From Pseudomonas extremorientalis (GTDB taxonomy: Bacteria; Pseudomonadota; Gammaproteobacteria; Pseudomonadales; Pseudomonadaceae), in NCBI RefSeq assembly GCF_001870465.1, contig NZ_MDGK01000036.1, positions 1-64,000 of the forward strand: a stretch of DNA of 64,000 nucleotides. The letters run 5' to 3'. Below the pieces are notes generated by a model that had not been told where the DNA came from, ran no database searches, and saw only the letters and a list, made by a program, of their open reading frames with translations. The translations under genes and the position numbers were made by a program. Below are positions 35,457-45,170 of this stretch, one piece after another; positions within the stretch are counted from its first letter, which is position 1; the number at the start of each line of letters is the position of its first letter.

Positions 35457-36173
35457 ATGAACCGATCCCCTTTCACACTGGCCCCCACCGGTGTGATCCG
35501 AGCCTCAATCAATGTGGGCAACCCTATCCTCGCGCGACTGGATGACGCCGGCCAGGCCGTTGGCGTATCGGTGGACCTGGCCCACGCCTTCGCCGCCGAG
35601 CTCGGGCTGACGCTGGCGCTGTGCGTGTTCAAGAGTGCCGGGGAATCAGTTGCGGCGGTTTCAGCGGGCCGCGCCGATTTCGGCTTCTTCGCCATCGACC
35701 CGGCGCGGGCCGAGCAACTGGCGTTTACCGAACCCTACGTGTTGATCGAAGGCTGCTACCTGGTCAGGGACGATTCGCCCCTGGACGACAACGCCCAAGT
35801 GGATATGCCCGGAATTGAACTGGTGGTGGGCAAAGGCAGCGCCTATGACTTGCACCTGACACGCGAGCTCAAGCACGCCACAATTGTTCGCTCCCCCACC
35901 TCGCCTGCCGTGGTCGAGACCTTCTTGGCCAGCGGTGCCAATGTGGCGGCGGGCGTAAAGCAGCAGCTGGAGTTCGATGCCGCGCGGTTGCCCGGCCTGC
36001 GCTTGCTGCCGGGGCGCTTCATGCAGATCCGCCAGGCCATGGGCGTGCCCCATGCGTATGGCAAGGAAGCCGCCGACCTGCTGCACCAATTCGTCGAGCG
36101 GGCCAAGGCCAGCGGCTTCGTCGCCAAGGCCCTCGAACGCCACGGAATAGTGGGTGCCACCGTCGCCCACTGA
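35457..36173 (+). CDS. Solute-binding-like protein without signal peptide
   Basis: 238 residues of the periplasmic-binding-protein type II fold (SBP_bac_3 type): FTLAPTGVIRASINVGNP, then VSVDLAHAFAAELGLTLAL and ADFGFFAIDPARAEQLAFTE. Homologues in importers carry a secretion signal; here MNRSPFTLAPTG leads straight into the fold, and no upstream start adds one. The next gene is a CitMHS carrier that does not need a binding protein. The protein therefore probably acts in the cytoplasm, as a ligand sensor or as an enzyme such as a dehydratase-like relative. Its ATG is one base after the dehydrogenase stop. Confidence 0.85.
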   Translation: MNRSPFTLAPTGVIRASINVGNPILARLDDAGQAVGVSVDLAHAFAAELGLTLALCVFKSAGESVAAVSAGRADFGFFAIDPARAEQLAFTEPYVLIEGCYLVRDDSPLDDNAQVDMPGIELVVGKGSAYDLHLTRELKHATIVRSPTSPAVVETFLASGANVAAGVKQQLEFDAARLPGLRLLPGRFMQIRQAMGVPHAYGKEAADLLHQFVERAKASGFVAKALERHGIVGATVAH

Positions 36174-36214
36174 CAACGCCTGCGACATTCCCAATAAAAA
36201 CAAGAGTACCTGAC

Positions 36215-37519
36215 ATGTTGGCATTTCTCGGCTTATCGATGGTCGTGGTGTTTACCTACCTGATCATGGCGAAGCGGCTTTCGCCGATTGTGGCGTTGGT
36301 CGTGGTGCCAGTGATCTTTTCGATCCTGGCAGGTTTCGCGCTCACCACTGACAAAATGATGCTCGACGGCATCAAGCTGGTCGCGCCATCGGCCGCCTTG
36401 TTGCTGTTCGCGATTCTGTTTTTCGGCGTGCTGTTTGACGCCGGCTTGTTCGACCCCATGATCAAACTGATCCTCAGGGTGGTAAACGGGGACCCGGTCA
36501 AGATCGCCATGGGCACCGCGATCCTGTCGTTGACCACCGCCCTGGATGGTGACGGCACCACGACCTACATGATCACCTGCGCGGCGATGCTGCCGCTGTA
36601 CAAGCGGATCGGCATGAACCCGATGATCCTGGCGAGCCTGTGCGTGTTGTCGCTCAGCGTCATGGGCGGTATGACCCCCTGGGGTGGCCCGGCCACACGG
36701 GTGATCGCCGTACTCGGGCTGGATGCCGCCGAGTACTTCATCCCCTTGCTACCGACCATGGCAGTGGGTGCGCTCGGTGTGCTCTACAGCGCATTCCTGC
36801 TGGGGCGGCGCGAGCGCAGGCGCATGGGCGTGGTGAACCTGGCCAGTGGCGGTGATGATTGCTACATCGAATCGATCATCGGCCAGGGAGAACATAAAAA
36901 ACCACGGATGGTGGTGCCCAACCTGATCCTCGTGCTGATCGTGATGGTGTGCCTGGTCACCGGGCTGCTGAATTCGGTGATCAGTTTTTTGCTGGGCTTC
37001 ATGGTGGCGCTGGTGATGAACTACCCGCACCTGAACCTGCAGAAAGAACGGATGCTCGCCCATGCCGGCAATGCCATGGTCGTGGTGCTGCTGGTGTTTG
37101 CAGCCGGGGTGTTTGCGGGGATCTTTTCCGGCACCAGGATGGTCGACGCAATTGCCCAGTTACTGGTCCACGCCATCCCGCCGTCCTGGGGGCATTTGTT
37201 TCCCCTAGTGGTGGCAATTACTAGTATGCCGTTGACGTTCCTGCTGTCCAACGACGCCTATTACTTTGGCGTGGTGCCGATCCTGGCTAACGCGGCGGCG
37301 GCTTACGGCATCAGCCCGATGGACATTGCCCGCGCGTCGGTACTGGGTCAACCAGTGCATCAAATCAGCCCGCTGGTGGCATCGACCTTGTTGCTGGTGG
37401 GGATGATTGACCGAGACCTCGGGGACTTTCAGAAGAGCACAGTCAAGTGGGCGGTATTGCTCTCGCTGCTGATGATCGGGGTGTCGTTGTTGACCGGGGC
37501 GATTACGCTGTTCGTTTGA
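36215..37519 (+). CDS. CitMHS-family citrate/metal-citrate transporter
   Basis: 434 residues, about 12 hydrophobic segments. Family features include LDGDGTTTYMITCAAMLPLY near residue 110 and LSNDAYYFGVVPILAN near residue 345. CitMHS carriers take up citrate complexed with Mg2+ or Ca2+ with protons; some relatives carry other carboxylates. Third gene of the LysR-controlled operon, 41 bases behind the binding-like protein. The substrate presumably feeds the Ldh2-type dehydrogenase. Confidence 0.93.
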   Translation: MLAFLGLSMVVVFTYLIMAKRLSPIVALVVVPVIFSILAGFALTTDKMMLDGIKLVAPSAALLLFAILFFGVLFDAGLFDPMIKLILRVVNGDPVKIAMGTAILSLTTALDGDGTTTYMITCAAMLPLYKRIGMNPMILASLCVLSLSVMGGMTPWGGPATRVIAVLGLDAAEYFIPLLPTMAVGALGVLYSAFLLGRRERRRMGVVNLASGGDDCYIESIIGQGEHKKPRMVVPNLILVLIVMVCLVTGLLNSVISFLLGFMVALVMNYPHLNLQKERMLAHAGNAMVVVLLVFAAGVFAGIFSGTRMVDAIAQLLVHAIPPSWGHLFPLVVAITSMPLTFLLSNDAYYFGVVPILANAAAAYGISPMDIARASVLGQPVHQISPLVASTLLLVGMIDRDLGDFQKSTVKWAVLLSLLMIGVSLLTGAITLFV

Positions 37520-37576
37520 TTGCAAGTGCGGCGGACCAGGTGTTTGATGAGCCTGGCCCGCTTTGCCTAGCCCGCG

Positions 37577-38203
37577 TCACTTGGCAAACGCATACTCCCC
37601 ACCCTGCTCCACTGCCTTGCGATACGCAGGTCGGGCCTGGAATTTTGCCACCCAAGCCGCCAGGTGCGGGTAGGCCTGCAATTTGCCCTGGGCCCCGGCG
37701 ACTTCGCCGATAAAGCTCATCTGGATATCCGCACCGCTCAGCTCGTCGCCCAGCAAGTATGCTTTATCCGCCAGCGCGTCGTTCAGATAACCCAGGTAGT
37801 TGGCCACTTCCGATTCAATACGCGGATGCAACGGCGCGCCGGCTTCACCCAGGCGGCCAACATAGAGGTTGAGCATCAACGGCAACATGGCCGAGCCCTC
37901 GGCGAAGTGCAGCCATTGCACGTAGGTGTCATAGGCAGCGCTGGCCGGGTCCGGTTGCAGGCGGCCCTGGCCGTGATGGCGGATAAGGTAGTCGATGATC
38001 GCGGCGGACTCGATCAACACCTGGCCACCGTCTTCGATCACCGGGGATTTGCCCAGCGGGTGGATGGCCTTGAGTTCCGGCGGCGCCAGGTTGGTCTTTG
38101 GGTCACGCTGGTAGCGCTTGATCTCGTAAGGCAGGCCGAGTTCTTCGAGCAGCCACAGGATGCGTTGCGAACGTGAGTTGTTGAGGTGGTGGACGATGAT
38201 CAT
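37577..38203 (-). CDS. Glutathione S-transferase family protein
   Basis: 208 residues. Thioredoxin-like N-terminal domain with SRSQRILWLLEELGLPYE and the glutathione-contacting IESAAIIDYLI (Glu-Ser), then an all-helical C-terminal domain with LLGDELSGADIQMSF. Conjugates glutathione to electrophiles or reduces peroxides; substrate unknown. Confidence 0.93.
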   Translation of the reverse strand: MIIVHHLNNSRSQRILWLLEELGLPYEIKRYQRDPKTNLAPPELKAIHPLGKSPVIEDGGQVLIESAAIIDYLIRHHGQGRLQPDPASAAYDTYVQWLHFAEGSAMLPLMLNLYVGRLGEAGAPLHPRIESEVANYLGYLNDALADKAYLLGDELSGADIQMSFIGEVAGAQGKLQAYPHLAAWVAKFQARPAYRKAVEQGGEYAFAK

Positions 38204-38333
38204 TGAGTACTCCGCGGAGCGAAAGGATGTCTTGGAAACAGACTACGCCAGCGTCCGGGAGTGCCGACAATTAAATTTCAACGCGACAAACACGCGTGGT
38301 TACCATGGGGATCGATTTCACAGGAGTTCCTCC

Positions 38334-38789
38334 ATGGACCTGAAGTTCAGTCACGTCGACATACTGGTTGAAAACCTCGAGGAGGCTTGCGCCTATTACG
38401 CGTACATCCTCAACGCACGCATCTCAAAGACTTTCGTGTGGGAACGCGGCGGTCTGCATGTGCGCTATGCCGTGGTGCTGATGGGGCAAGAGCGGTTCAT
38501 GCTGGTCCAGCCGATTGTCGGGAATCTGCGCGAGCTGTTGGACGCCCACGGCGAAGGCATGATTTACCGCCACTGCTACACCACGCCGGACATCGAGGTC
38601 GCCTATGACGAGCTGATCGCCGCCGGTGTGCAACCCGAGAATGAAAACGGCGTGCCCCTGGCCCGCGAGAACCTGCAGTCACCTTCTGGCGGGCGCATTA
38701 TCTGGCTGCCCAAGCGCTTCGGGCACTTCTCCATGGAGATCCTGGAAGAGAAGACACTCGAGGCGTTTATTGAGGAGGCGTTTGGCTGA
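38334..38789 (+). CDS. VOC (glyoxalase-fold) family protein
   Basis: 151 residues from MDLKFSHVDILVENLEEACAY, with CAGGAG 8 bases upstream. One pair of beta-alpha-beta-beta-beta modules: FSHVDILVENLEEAC and YRHCYTTPDIEVAYDELIAAG, with candidate metal ligands His8, His in YRHCY and Glu in SMEILEE. Possible roles range from dioxygenase to glyoxalase-like isomerase. Its 3' end overlaps the convergent TetR gene by 23 bases. Confidence 0.9.
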   Translation: MDLKFSHVDILVENLEEACAYYAYILNARISKTFVWERGGLHVRYAVVLMGQERFMLVQPIVGNLRELLDAHGEGMIYRHCYTTPDIEVAYDELIAAGVQPENENGVPLARENLQSPSGGRIIWLPKRFGHFSMEILEEKTLEAFIEEAFG

Positions 38790-39450
38790 TCGACGCCCAC
38801 GCCGCCTGGGCCAACAACGACGCATAGGCATTCGGGCTTTTCTTGACCCGCCCGGACAACCACGCCCGGGCGTAGTTTTCCGCTGCGCCAATGATCAGCG
38901 AGAGCAAAAGCTCGGCGGGAATGTGGCTGAACGCTTCAGCGCGGCCCTCCTCGCTCATCCACTCGGTCAATTGCCGATTGCGCTGTTTGTTGCGGGTGAG
39001 CAATTCATCCTTGAACGGGCCGTTGGCCACGGCGAAACGGCTCTGGAACACAAAGCGCGCCCAGTCGGGTTGTGCGTCCACCCACTCCACATAGCTGCAC
39101 ACCAACGCTTGCACACCTGCCTGGGCGGTTTGCGCCTGCGTCAGGTAGTGCTCACGCAGGGCGGCCTGGTCCTCCAGCGCGGCAAAAAACAGCGCGGCGA
39201 CGATGCCTTCCTTGCTGCCGAAATGGTGGTAGATGGCACCCACGCTGGTGTCGCACCGCGCGCGGATGGTTTCGATGTTCGTGGCTTCAATACCCACTTC
39301 GTTAAAGCAGGCCAGCGCCTCGCGCAGGATGCTGCGCTTGAGGTCGCTGCGTCGGCCCGGGAAGGTGCGCTCGATCAGATCAGGTGCGTGCATGAAGTCG
39401 CTCGCCAAATGTGCGGAGTCTAAAGGTACAGCAGCCGCTAGAGAAGGCAT
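38767..39450 (-). CDS. TetR-family regulator
   Basis: 227 residues from the ATG at 39450, which has AAGGG nine bases upstream; an alternative ATG 19 codons in has a weaker site. Helix-turn-helix at about residues 36-83 (ILREALACFNEVGIEATNIE and SVGAIYHHFGSKEG). It is divergent from a thioesterase-like gene with two palindromes between them and probably represses it and itself. Confidence 0.92.
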   Translation of the reverse strand: MPSLAAAVPLDSAHLASDFMHAPDLIERTFPGRRSDLKRSILREALACFNEVGIEATNIETIRARCDTSVGAIYHHFGSKEGIVAALFFAALEDQAALREHYLTQAQTAQAGVQALVCSYVEWVDAQPDWARFVFQSRFAVANGPFKDELLTRNKQRNRQLTEWMSEEGRAEAFSHIPAELLLSLIIGAAENYARAWLSGRVKKSPNAYASLLAQAAWASISQTPPQ

Positions 39451-39467
39451 GGCTTGACACCCTTGGA

Positions 39468-39510
39468 ATTTACAGAATATTGTTCCGTCACAGAATATTA
39501 TTCTGTAAAC
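39468..39510. promoter_or_regulatory. Tandem palindromic operator between TetR and thioesterase genes
   Basis: ACAGAATATTATTCTGT is a perfect 17-base palindrome with one central base at about 39490-39506. A second, imperfect copy, ACAGAATATTGTTCCGT, lies immediately to its left at 39472-39488. Both are between the divergent starts, 20 bases before the thioesterase ATG, where a bound repressor would block the promoter. Confidence 0.75.
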
Positions 39511-39527
39511 CTATCAGGAGGAAATCC

Positions 39528-39968
39528 ATGAGTCAGTTTCTCAGCATGTTCAACAGCGTAGGCCCAGCCGCCTTCAGCCAGATGGCCTGCCAGGTGGCGC
39601 CCTACTTCAGCACCATCAACCCTGAAATCGCCGAACTGCGCCCAGGCCATGCGGTGGTCAACGTGCCGTTTCGCAAGGAAATCACCAACCACCTGGCCTC
39701 GGTGCATGCGATTGCGTTGTGCAACGCGGCGGAATTGGCCGGCGGCACGATGACGGATGTGTCGATTGCCCAAGGCGCCAGATGGATTCCCAAGGGCATG
39801 ACCGTGGAGTACCTGGCGAAGGCCAAGTCGAACATACGTGCGGTGGCGGATGGCAGTGGCATTGACTGGTCAACGGCTGGCGACAAGATCGTGCCGGTGG
39901 ATATTTTCGATGAGGGCGGGGTGAAGGTGTTTACGGCGAAGATCACCATGAATGTGAAGATCGCCTGA
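39528..39968 (+). CDS. Hotdog-fold thioesterase-like protein (DUF4442 type)
   Basis: 146 residues from MSQFLSMFNSVGPAAFSQMA with AGGAGG upstream. The central segment HLASVHAIALCNAAELAGGT and VEYLAKAKSNIRAVAD match the hotdog-fold DUF4442/YiiD-C type, which hydrolyses or binds acyl-CoA or acyl-ACP. It is controlled by the divergent TetR through the tandem palindromes. The acyl chain is unknown. Confidence 0.88.
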   Translation: MSQFLSMFNSVGPAAFSQMACQVAPYFSTINPEIAELRPGHAVVNVPFRKEITNHLASVHAIALCNAAELAGGTMTDVSIAQGARWIPKGMTVEYLAKAKSNIRAVADGSGIDWSTAGDKIVPVDIFDEGGVKVFTAKITMNVKIA

Positions 39969-40006
39969 GGCCGGGACGGTAGGCTCGGCGTTTGCCGAGC
40001 CATGCG

Positions 40007-41734
40007 TCACCTCACCATCGACCACAATGAAGCACCGACGCCGGTGATGCTCTCCCCCGCGATCAAGCCGGCAGCGGCGGTAATCGCAAAACGCTCGGTG
40101 AGGCTCGGCCAGCGGCAGCTCACCAGCCAGGTCAGTATGGCGCCCAGGGCCATCATCAGCGAAACCGAAGCCGGCAGCACGAAGGCCAGGCCCAATGCCG
40201 CGGCACTCGGCAGGAAGCGGGCGCGATGGGCAGGCAAGGTACTGTCCAGCACGCCGAGCAGCACGCCAACCAAGCCGCCGATGGCAATCGCCCAGCGGAT
40301 GCTGGTCGATAGCGAGTCGAGCCCATGGGTGAGGGTTTGTGCCACGGCTTTCCAGGTGGCGACCGCCGGTGCCGGCCACTCTTCGGTGAGCAACATGGAT
40401 TGCGGGTCGGGGATCAGTGCCAGGTAGGCGAATACACCGACGATACTGCCGATGAAAACCCCCAGGATCTGCGCGATCACTTGTTTGTGCGGTGTGGCGC
40501 CAATGGCCTTGCCCACCTTGAAATCGTTCATCAGGTCCGTGCATTGCCCGGCTGAACCGCCAGCGGTATTGGCGCTCATCAGGTTGATCGGCACCTGCCC
40601 CGGCGCAACGATGCCGAAGCTCAATTGGGACAGTTGGCCGATGGCACCGATGGGCGGGATGCCGGTGGCCCCCACCACGCGCGCGGCGACGGCAGCCAGG
40701 CAGATCGCCAGCGGAATGGTGAGCAACGCCATTCCCAGGTCGATGCCGAACAGCAGCGCCTGCAGACTCACCACCAGCCCGATCGACAGCGCAAACCCAG
40801 CGGCGGGCCCGGGCTTGGGCAGGGTCCACGTCGAGCCGCCGCTGGACTGGGTCGATCGGTACAAACCCCACAAACGTATCGTCAACGAGGCCAGGGTGGA
40901 ACACACCATCAGGCTCACACCCGGCCACAGCAACCACTCCACCAGCGCGGCGAACTGTGGGCCGCTGGTGTCCGCAGGCAATGTCACCAGGTGTTGCGCC
41001 AACAACCAGGGGCCCAGCCCGCCCCAGGCGAGCAGGGCGCCGAGCAGCAGGGTCAGGCCCACGCGAATGCCGATGATGCCGCCAAAGCCCACCAGCAACA
41101 GCGAAGGGTCGGCAGTGAACGTCAGGCGCTCCAAGTGCGCGCTGGGCGACCAGCGCGGGAACGCCCACATAAAGGTATCGACCCACTTGACCAAACCGGA
41201 GAGCAGCGCGGCGCTGAGCAGCACCTTCAAACGCGTCGCGGCTTCGCGACCGTGGTTGTAAATGTGCAACAGGGTTTCCAGGGTGGCCATGCCTTCGGGG
41301 AATTTCAACGCGTGGTCATTCAGCAGAGACGGCCGTAGATACCAGGCGATCCAAATGCCCAGGAAACTGACCGAGAACACCCACGCGATCATCGGCACAG
41401 CGTCCAACTGGTTGCCCGTGAGCAAGGTATAGGCCGGGATCGGCGCCACTAACCCGCCGGAAATGATCGACGCGGCGGCCGATGCGACGGTCTGGTTGAT
41501 ATTGCTTTCGTGCAAGGTCCACGGCAGTGGTTCGGTGGCACGCTTGGCCAATCCCTGGAAGATGGCATAGCCGATCAGCAAGGCAATGATCGACATGTTG
41601 AACGACCAGCCGATCTTCAACCCGGCGTACACATTGGAGGGCGTGAGCAGAATGCCGAGCAAGGTGCCGGTGATGACGGCGCGCAGGCTCAGTTCGCGAA
41701 TCACGGGGCCGTGCGGGAGGGGCGTGGCGGGCAT
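40007..41734 (-). CDS. OPT-family oligopeptide transporter
   Basis: 575 residues, about 14 hydrophobic segments. Start MPATPLPHGPVIRELSLRAV has AAAGGA six bases upstream; the frame opens 13 codons earlier. The family block ITGTLLGILLTPSNVYAGLK near residue 20 and the GGSAGQCTDLMNDFKVG loop are clear. OPT carriers are proton-coupled importers of peptides or metal-chelate compounds. Isolated, so the substrate is unknown. Confidence 0.93.
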   Translation of the reverse strand: MPATPLPHGPVIRELSLRAVITGTLLGILLTPSNVYAGLKIGWSFNMSIIALLIGYAIFQGLAKRATEPLPWTLHESNINQTVASAAASIISGGLVAPIPAYTLLTGNQLDAVPMIAWVFSVSFLGIWIAWYLRPSLLNDHALKFPEGMATLETLLHIYNHGREAATRLKVLLSAALLSGLVKWVDTFMWAFPRWSPSAHLERLTFTADPSLLLVGFGGIIGIRVGLTLLLGALLAWGGLGPWLLAQHLVTLPADTSGPQFAALVEWLLWPGVSLMVCSTLASLTIRLWGLYRSTQSSGGSTWTLPKPGPAAGFALSIGLVVSLQALLFGIDLGMALLTIPLAICLAAVAARVVGATGIPPIGAIGQLSQLSFGIVAPGQVPINLMSANTAGGSAGQCTDLMNDFKVGKAIGATPHKQVIAQILGVFIGSIVGVFAYLALIPDPQSMLLTEEWPAPAVATWKAVAQTLTHGLDSLSTSIRWAIAIGGLVGVLLGVLDSTLPAHRARFLPSAAALGLAFVLPASVSLMMALGAILTWLVSCRWPSLTERFAITAAAGLIAGESITGVGASLWSMVR

Positions 41735-41809
41735 GCGGATTCCTTTCGGCAAGAACACAGGGCTACCTGACAAGTGAGCCCCATATCCGCCGAAGGTTCA
41801 TCCCATTGC

Positions 41810-43867
41810 TCAGCCCAGGCGGAACCGCGCCGTGTTATCGCTCAACGCCTGGCTGCCTTTGCTCAGGGTGTCGGCTGCGCGGTTCACTGCCCGCGCACCG
41901 TCGAGCAAGCGCCCGGCGGCCTGGTCCACTTGCTGGATGTTGCCGCTCACTTCATCCGCCGTCGCCGCTTGTTCCTCGACGGCGGTGGCGATCTGCGCCA
42001 GGGTGTCGGTCACCTGCTGCACCGCCCCGGCGATCTCGCCCAGACGGGTGCCCAGCCCGGTGACGGACTCCGCATCCGCCAGCGCTTGTTCACACGCGGC
42101 GCCCATCAGGGTGACCGCCTGGCTGACCGTGGCGCGCAGGCTGTCCACGGTACCGGCGATCTGTGCGGTGGAGGCCTGGGTGCGCTGCGACAAACTGCGC
42201 ACTTCATCGGCCACCACCGCAAAACCACGGCCCTGCTCGCCGGCGCGCGCGGCTTCGATGGCGGCGTTGAGGGCCAGCAGGTTGGTCTGTTCGGCGATGC
42301 CGCGAATGGTGTCGACCACCGACTGAATCTGCTGGCCCTGCTGGCTGACTTGCTCCAGCGCATCGGCGGTATCAGTCAGGCGTTGGTTGAGTTGCTGGAT
42401 GCTGGCCGTGGTGCGCTGGCTGTCACGGCTGCTGTCTTCGGCAATACGCCGGGTCTGCTGGGCACTGCCCGAGGCGTGCTCGCAGCTTTTGGCGACGCCC
42501 AGGGAAGTGGCGGCCAGCTGGGTCGCAGCGGCGGCAATCTGGCTGATTTGGTGTTGCTGGTCTTCGACTTCGGTAAGGGTGCTGCCCGATTGCGAATTGA
42601 GGGTGAGCACCGCCGAGCCGAGTTGCTGCGTCTCGTGATTGACCCCCAGCAGGCTGGTGCGCAGTTGCACCACCGCCACGTTCAGCGCGGTGCTGATGGC
42701 CGCGAGTTCGTCGCGCCCTTCCACCGCCACCTCCACGCACAGGTTGCCGTCGCGCAGGGACTCGGCCAGGGTGGTGATGCCGCTGGCGCTGCGGCGGATC
42801 GAGGCTTGCAGGCACATGAACAGGTACAGTGCGGCCAGGGCCAGCAGACTGAATAGGGCCGCGACGGGGACAAATTTCTGCAACGAACGGTCACGGTAGT
42901 GACCCAGGCGCGCATCCAGCGAGTCGAGGGATTGGTTACGCAGCGCGCCCAGGCTGTCGAGCATGCCGTCGACACTGGTTTCAAAGGCCGCGGTATCAAG
43001 CTTGATGGTGCCGCCGAACACGCCGTCGTCGAGCACTTTGAGTTCGTTGTCCAGGCGTTGCAGGCTGGTGTCGTACTGGGTGGTCCAGGGTTCCAGGCCG
43101 GCATATTGCTTGGCCTTGAGCGAGGCCGCCGCCTTGACCAATTGGTCCCGCGCATCGCCGATACGGCCGCGCAGGTCACGCATCTGCAAACGGCTTTGCA
43201 AGGTGAATTGCCCCGAGGCGATGGACGACTGGCCGACACTGGCCATGCGCCCGATGCGCTCGATCAGGTCCGGCGTGTACTGGGTGGAAATCTGCATCAA
43301 CAGGTAGGTTTCCAGCCACGGGTCGAGAATCAGGCCGGCGTCCAGGGTGATCTGTTCGCGCAGGGTTTGCATGGCGGTCAGGGCCGAGGTGAAACGGTCG
43401 TAACCGTCCGGCCACCAGCCCACGGTGCGCAGAGACTGGGAGTCCATGCCCTTGACCGTGGCCTGCAACGCATCGAAGCGGGCCAGCACGTCGGCGCCGG
43501 CATTCCGGGCCTTGAGTGAATCCCCCAGGGCTTGCAGGCTCTGCAGGATCAGTGGGAAATTCGCATCGACCTTGTCCATCGCCGCCTTCGCCGCCGGGGT
43601 CGGGGCGTGCAGGATATCGGCGGCTTTCCAGCGTGCGGCCAGGTTGCGCTGCGCCGTCAACTGGCCGTCCAGCCCATCCAGGGCCAGCAGTTGGCGAACG
43701 CCGGATTGCTCGCTGGAAATCACGGTCAGTTTGTCGCGATAGTCCGAGCCGATCATCCACAGGCTGCCCGCCAGGGGCAGCATGAACAGGAAGAATAGAA
43801 TCTGGAACTTGCGCGCAAAGCCGAACCGCCCCAGCAGGCGGATACCCGGTGATAAAAGGCTGTGCAT
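41810..43867 (-). CDS. Methyl-accepting chemotaxis protein
   Basis: 685 residues. Transmembrane helix 1 at about 22-42, a long helical periplasmic sensor domain (about 43-340), transmembrane helix 2 at about 341-362, a HAMP domain (about 363-415), and a cytoplasmic signalling domain with the hairpin tip [20 protein letters not shown]. Signals to CheA/CheW. The ligand of the large sensor domain is not evident. No chemotaxis genes are nearby. Confidence 0.96.
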   Translation of the reverse strand: MHSLLSPGIRLLGRFGFARKFQILFFLFMLPLAGSLWMIGSDYRDKLTVISSEQSGVRQLLALDGLDGQLTAQRNLAARWKAADILHAPTPAAKAAMDKVDANFPLILQSLQALGDSLKARNAGADVLARFDALQATVKGMDSQSLRTVGWWPDGYDRFTSALTAMQTLREQITLDAGLILDPWLETYLLMQISTQYTPDLIERIGRMASVGQSSIASGQFTLQSRLQMRDLRGRIGDARDQLVKAAASLKAKQYAGLEPWTTQYDTSLQRLDNELKVLDDGVFGGTIKLDTAAFETSVDGMLDSLGALRNQSLDSLDARLGHYRDRSLQKFVPVAALFSLLALAALYLFMCLQASIRRSASGITTLAESLRDGNLCVEVAVEGRDELAAISTALNVAVVQLRTSLLGVNHETQQLGSAVLTLNSQSGSTLTEVEDQQHQISQIAAAATQLAATSLGVAKSCEHASGSAQQTRRIAEDSSRDSQRTTASIQQLNQRLTDTADALEQVSQQGQQIQSVVDTIRGIAEQTNLLALNAAIEAARAGEQGRGFAVVADEVRSLSQRTQASTAQIAGTVDSLRATVSQAVTLMGAACEQALADAESVTGLGTRLGEIAGAVQQVTDTLAQIATAVEEQAATADEVSGNIQQVDQAAGRLLDGARAVNRAADTLSKGSQALSDNTARFRLG

Positions 43868-44135
43868 GTGCGACCACTCCCCAAAAACGACCCAGGCGGT
43901 GCACCGCCGGGTGAAGCCTTGAAATGACTAACAGCAAAATGCCATGTCATTGATTGGGAAGGCACTAGCAAGATGTGGGCCGTTGGTAGAGAGGCCGGAT
44001 ACAGACGGGTTGGCACCTGACGGTGCACGCAAAGCGCCCTGAAATGGGGCAAAACCACCCATCACTGAGCGCAGATTTGTAACCACGCCACAAATCCAAG
44101 CCCCCTCCTACATTTTCACTCCCCGACAGCCTCGC

Positions 44136-44435
44136 TTACCCTTGCGTCTGTCCGGCCATGTACCGGCTGAAGTTATTGATGTGATCATCCAGATTATCCT
44201 CAAGCATCATCCGGTACTGGTCGCAGAAGTACTTCAACATAGCCTCCCGTGCATCGGCCATTTCCGCGCCGGACTTGAAGTTGCGCGCACTCGCCCAGGC
44301 GTTGAAGCGCGTGGTGCCAAACATCATCGAGGCGCTGACCTGGCCGAGGTTTTCGTGGGCCTGGAACTGCGCGTTCGACAGCTCGATATGCGCGTCGGCG
44401 CGGTCGTAGAAGGTGGGGTCGATGGCGTCTGCCAT
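44136..44435 (-). CDS. DUF3144 family protein
   Basis: 99 residues, MADAIDPTFYDRADAHIELS at the N-terminus and FNAWASARNFKSGAEMADAR in the middle, which match the DUF3144 family known from proteobacteria. All-helical, acidic, soluble. Function unknown. The ATG has a GGACAACC upstream rather than a strong ribosome site. Confidence 0.88.
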   Translation of the reverse strand: MADAIDPTFYDRADAHIELSNAQFQAHENLGQVSASMMFGTTRFNAWASARNFKSGAEMADAREAMLKYFCDQYRMMLEDNLDDHINNFSRYMAGQTQG

Positions 44436-44474
44436 GGTGGTTGTCCTTGGTCATCAGGTTTGAATGAGGGTCGA

Positions 44475-45170
44475 TCAAGCCAGCAGCGCGGTGATCCACC
44501 TGGCCTGTTGGGAAATCTCCTGCCACTTTTCCTGCGGCACCGCCTGCCGCGCCTGCTTGAAGCTGGCCAGGGTCTTGTGCTTTTGCTGCAACAGGCGCTG
44601 CCACTTGGCCAGGAACGCCGGGCTGCGCGCCTGCATTTGCAGGGGGCCGAAGTACAGCTGTTCGGCGGTGTAGGCCACCGGTCCGGTGCGCTCGGCCACG
44701 ATGATCTCGTAGTAGAAACGGTTCTCGCGCAGCAGCTCTTCATGGAGGATCGCGTAGCCGTTGTCCATCAGCCACTGGCGCAGCGGTTGTTCGCCACCGT
44801 TGGGTTGCAGGATCAGGCGCTCCTGGCCGCTCAGGTGCCGTTTGCCGCTTTCAAGAATGTCGCGGATCGTCTCGCCGCCCATGCCGCAGACGCTGATAGC
44901 GGTGATGCCGTCATGGGGTTCGATGGCCGCCAGCCCATCGGCCAGGCGCACGGTGACCTGCTGTTCCAGGCCATTGTCGCGCACGGTACGTCGCGCCGCA
45001 TGGAATGGCGTGGTCGCCACCTCCCCCGCCACTGCCGCCGTGATCAGGCCGCGACGCAGCAACGCCACCGGCAAATAACCGTGATCGGAGCCGATATCGG
45101 CCAGCCGCGCACTCGCCGGTACGTTAGCGGCCACGCGCTCCAGGCGCAGGGATAAGCTGTGTTCGTTCAA
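44475..45170 (-). CDS. trmK: tRNA (adenine(22)-N(1))-methyltransferase TrmK-like
   Basis: 231 residues, class I SAM-dependent methyltransferase. The SAM motif is LADIGSDHGYLPVALLRRG near residue 23, followed by GEVATTPFHAARR and the ISVCGMGGETIRDIL block typical of TrmK/YqfN. It methylates N1 of A22 in tRNA. Start overlaps the stop of the GntR gene by 4 bases, so the two are co-transcribed, an unexpected pairing of a carbon-source regulator and a tRNA-modifying enzyme. Confidence 0.92.
   Translation of the reverse strand: MNEHSLSLRLERVAANVPASARLADIGSDHGYLPVALLRRGLITAAVAGEVATTPFHAARRTVRDNGLEQQVTVRLADGLAAIEPHDGITAISVCGMGGETIRDILESGKRHLSGQERLILQPNGGEQPLRQWLMDNGYAILHEELLRENRFYYEIIVAERTGPVAYTAEQLYFGPLQMQARSPAFLAKWQRLLQQKHKTLASFKQARQAVPQEKWQEISQQARWITALLA

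Noticed and set aside
39870..41186. 438-codon minus-strand frame inside the OPT gene
   Set aside because: Arg/Gly-rich alternative-frame shadow of a clear membrane transporter.
41774..42856. 360-codon frame opposite the chemoreceptor
   Set aside because: Composition is Gly/Gln/Leu-rich shadow sequence; the chemoreceptor on the other strand has all domains in order.
43892..43905. Palindrome GGCGGTGCACCGCC upstream of the chemoreceptor
   Set aside because: A perfect 14-base palindrome, but in high-GC DNA a single short one is weak evidence; no promoter elements or second copy support an operator.
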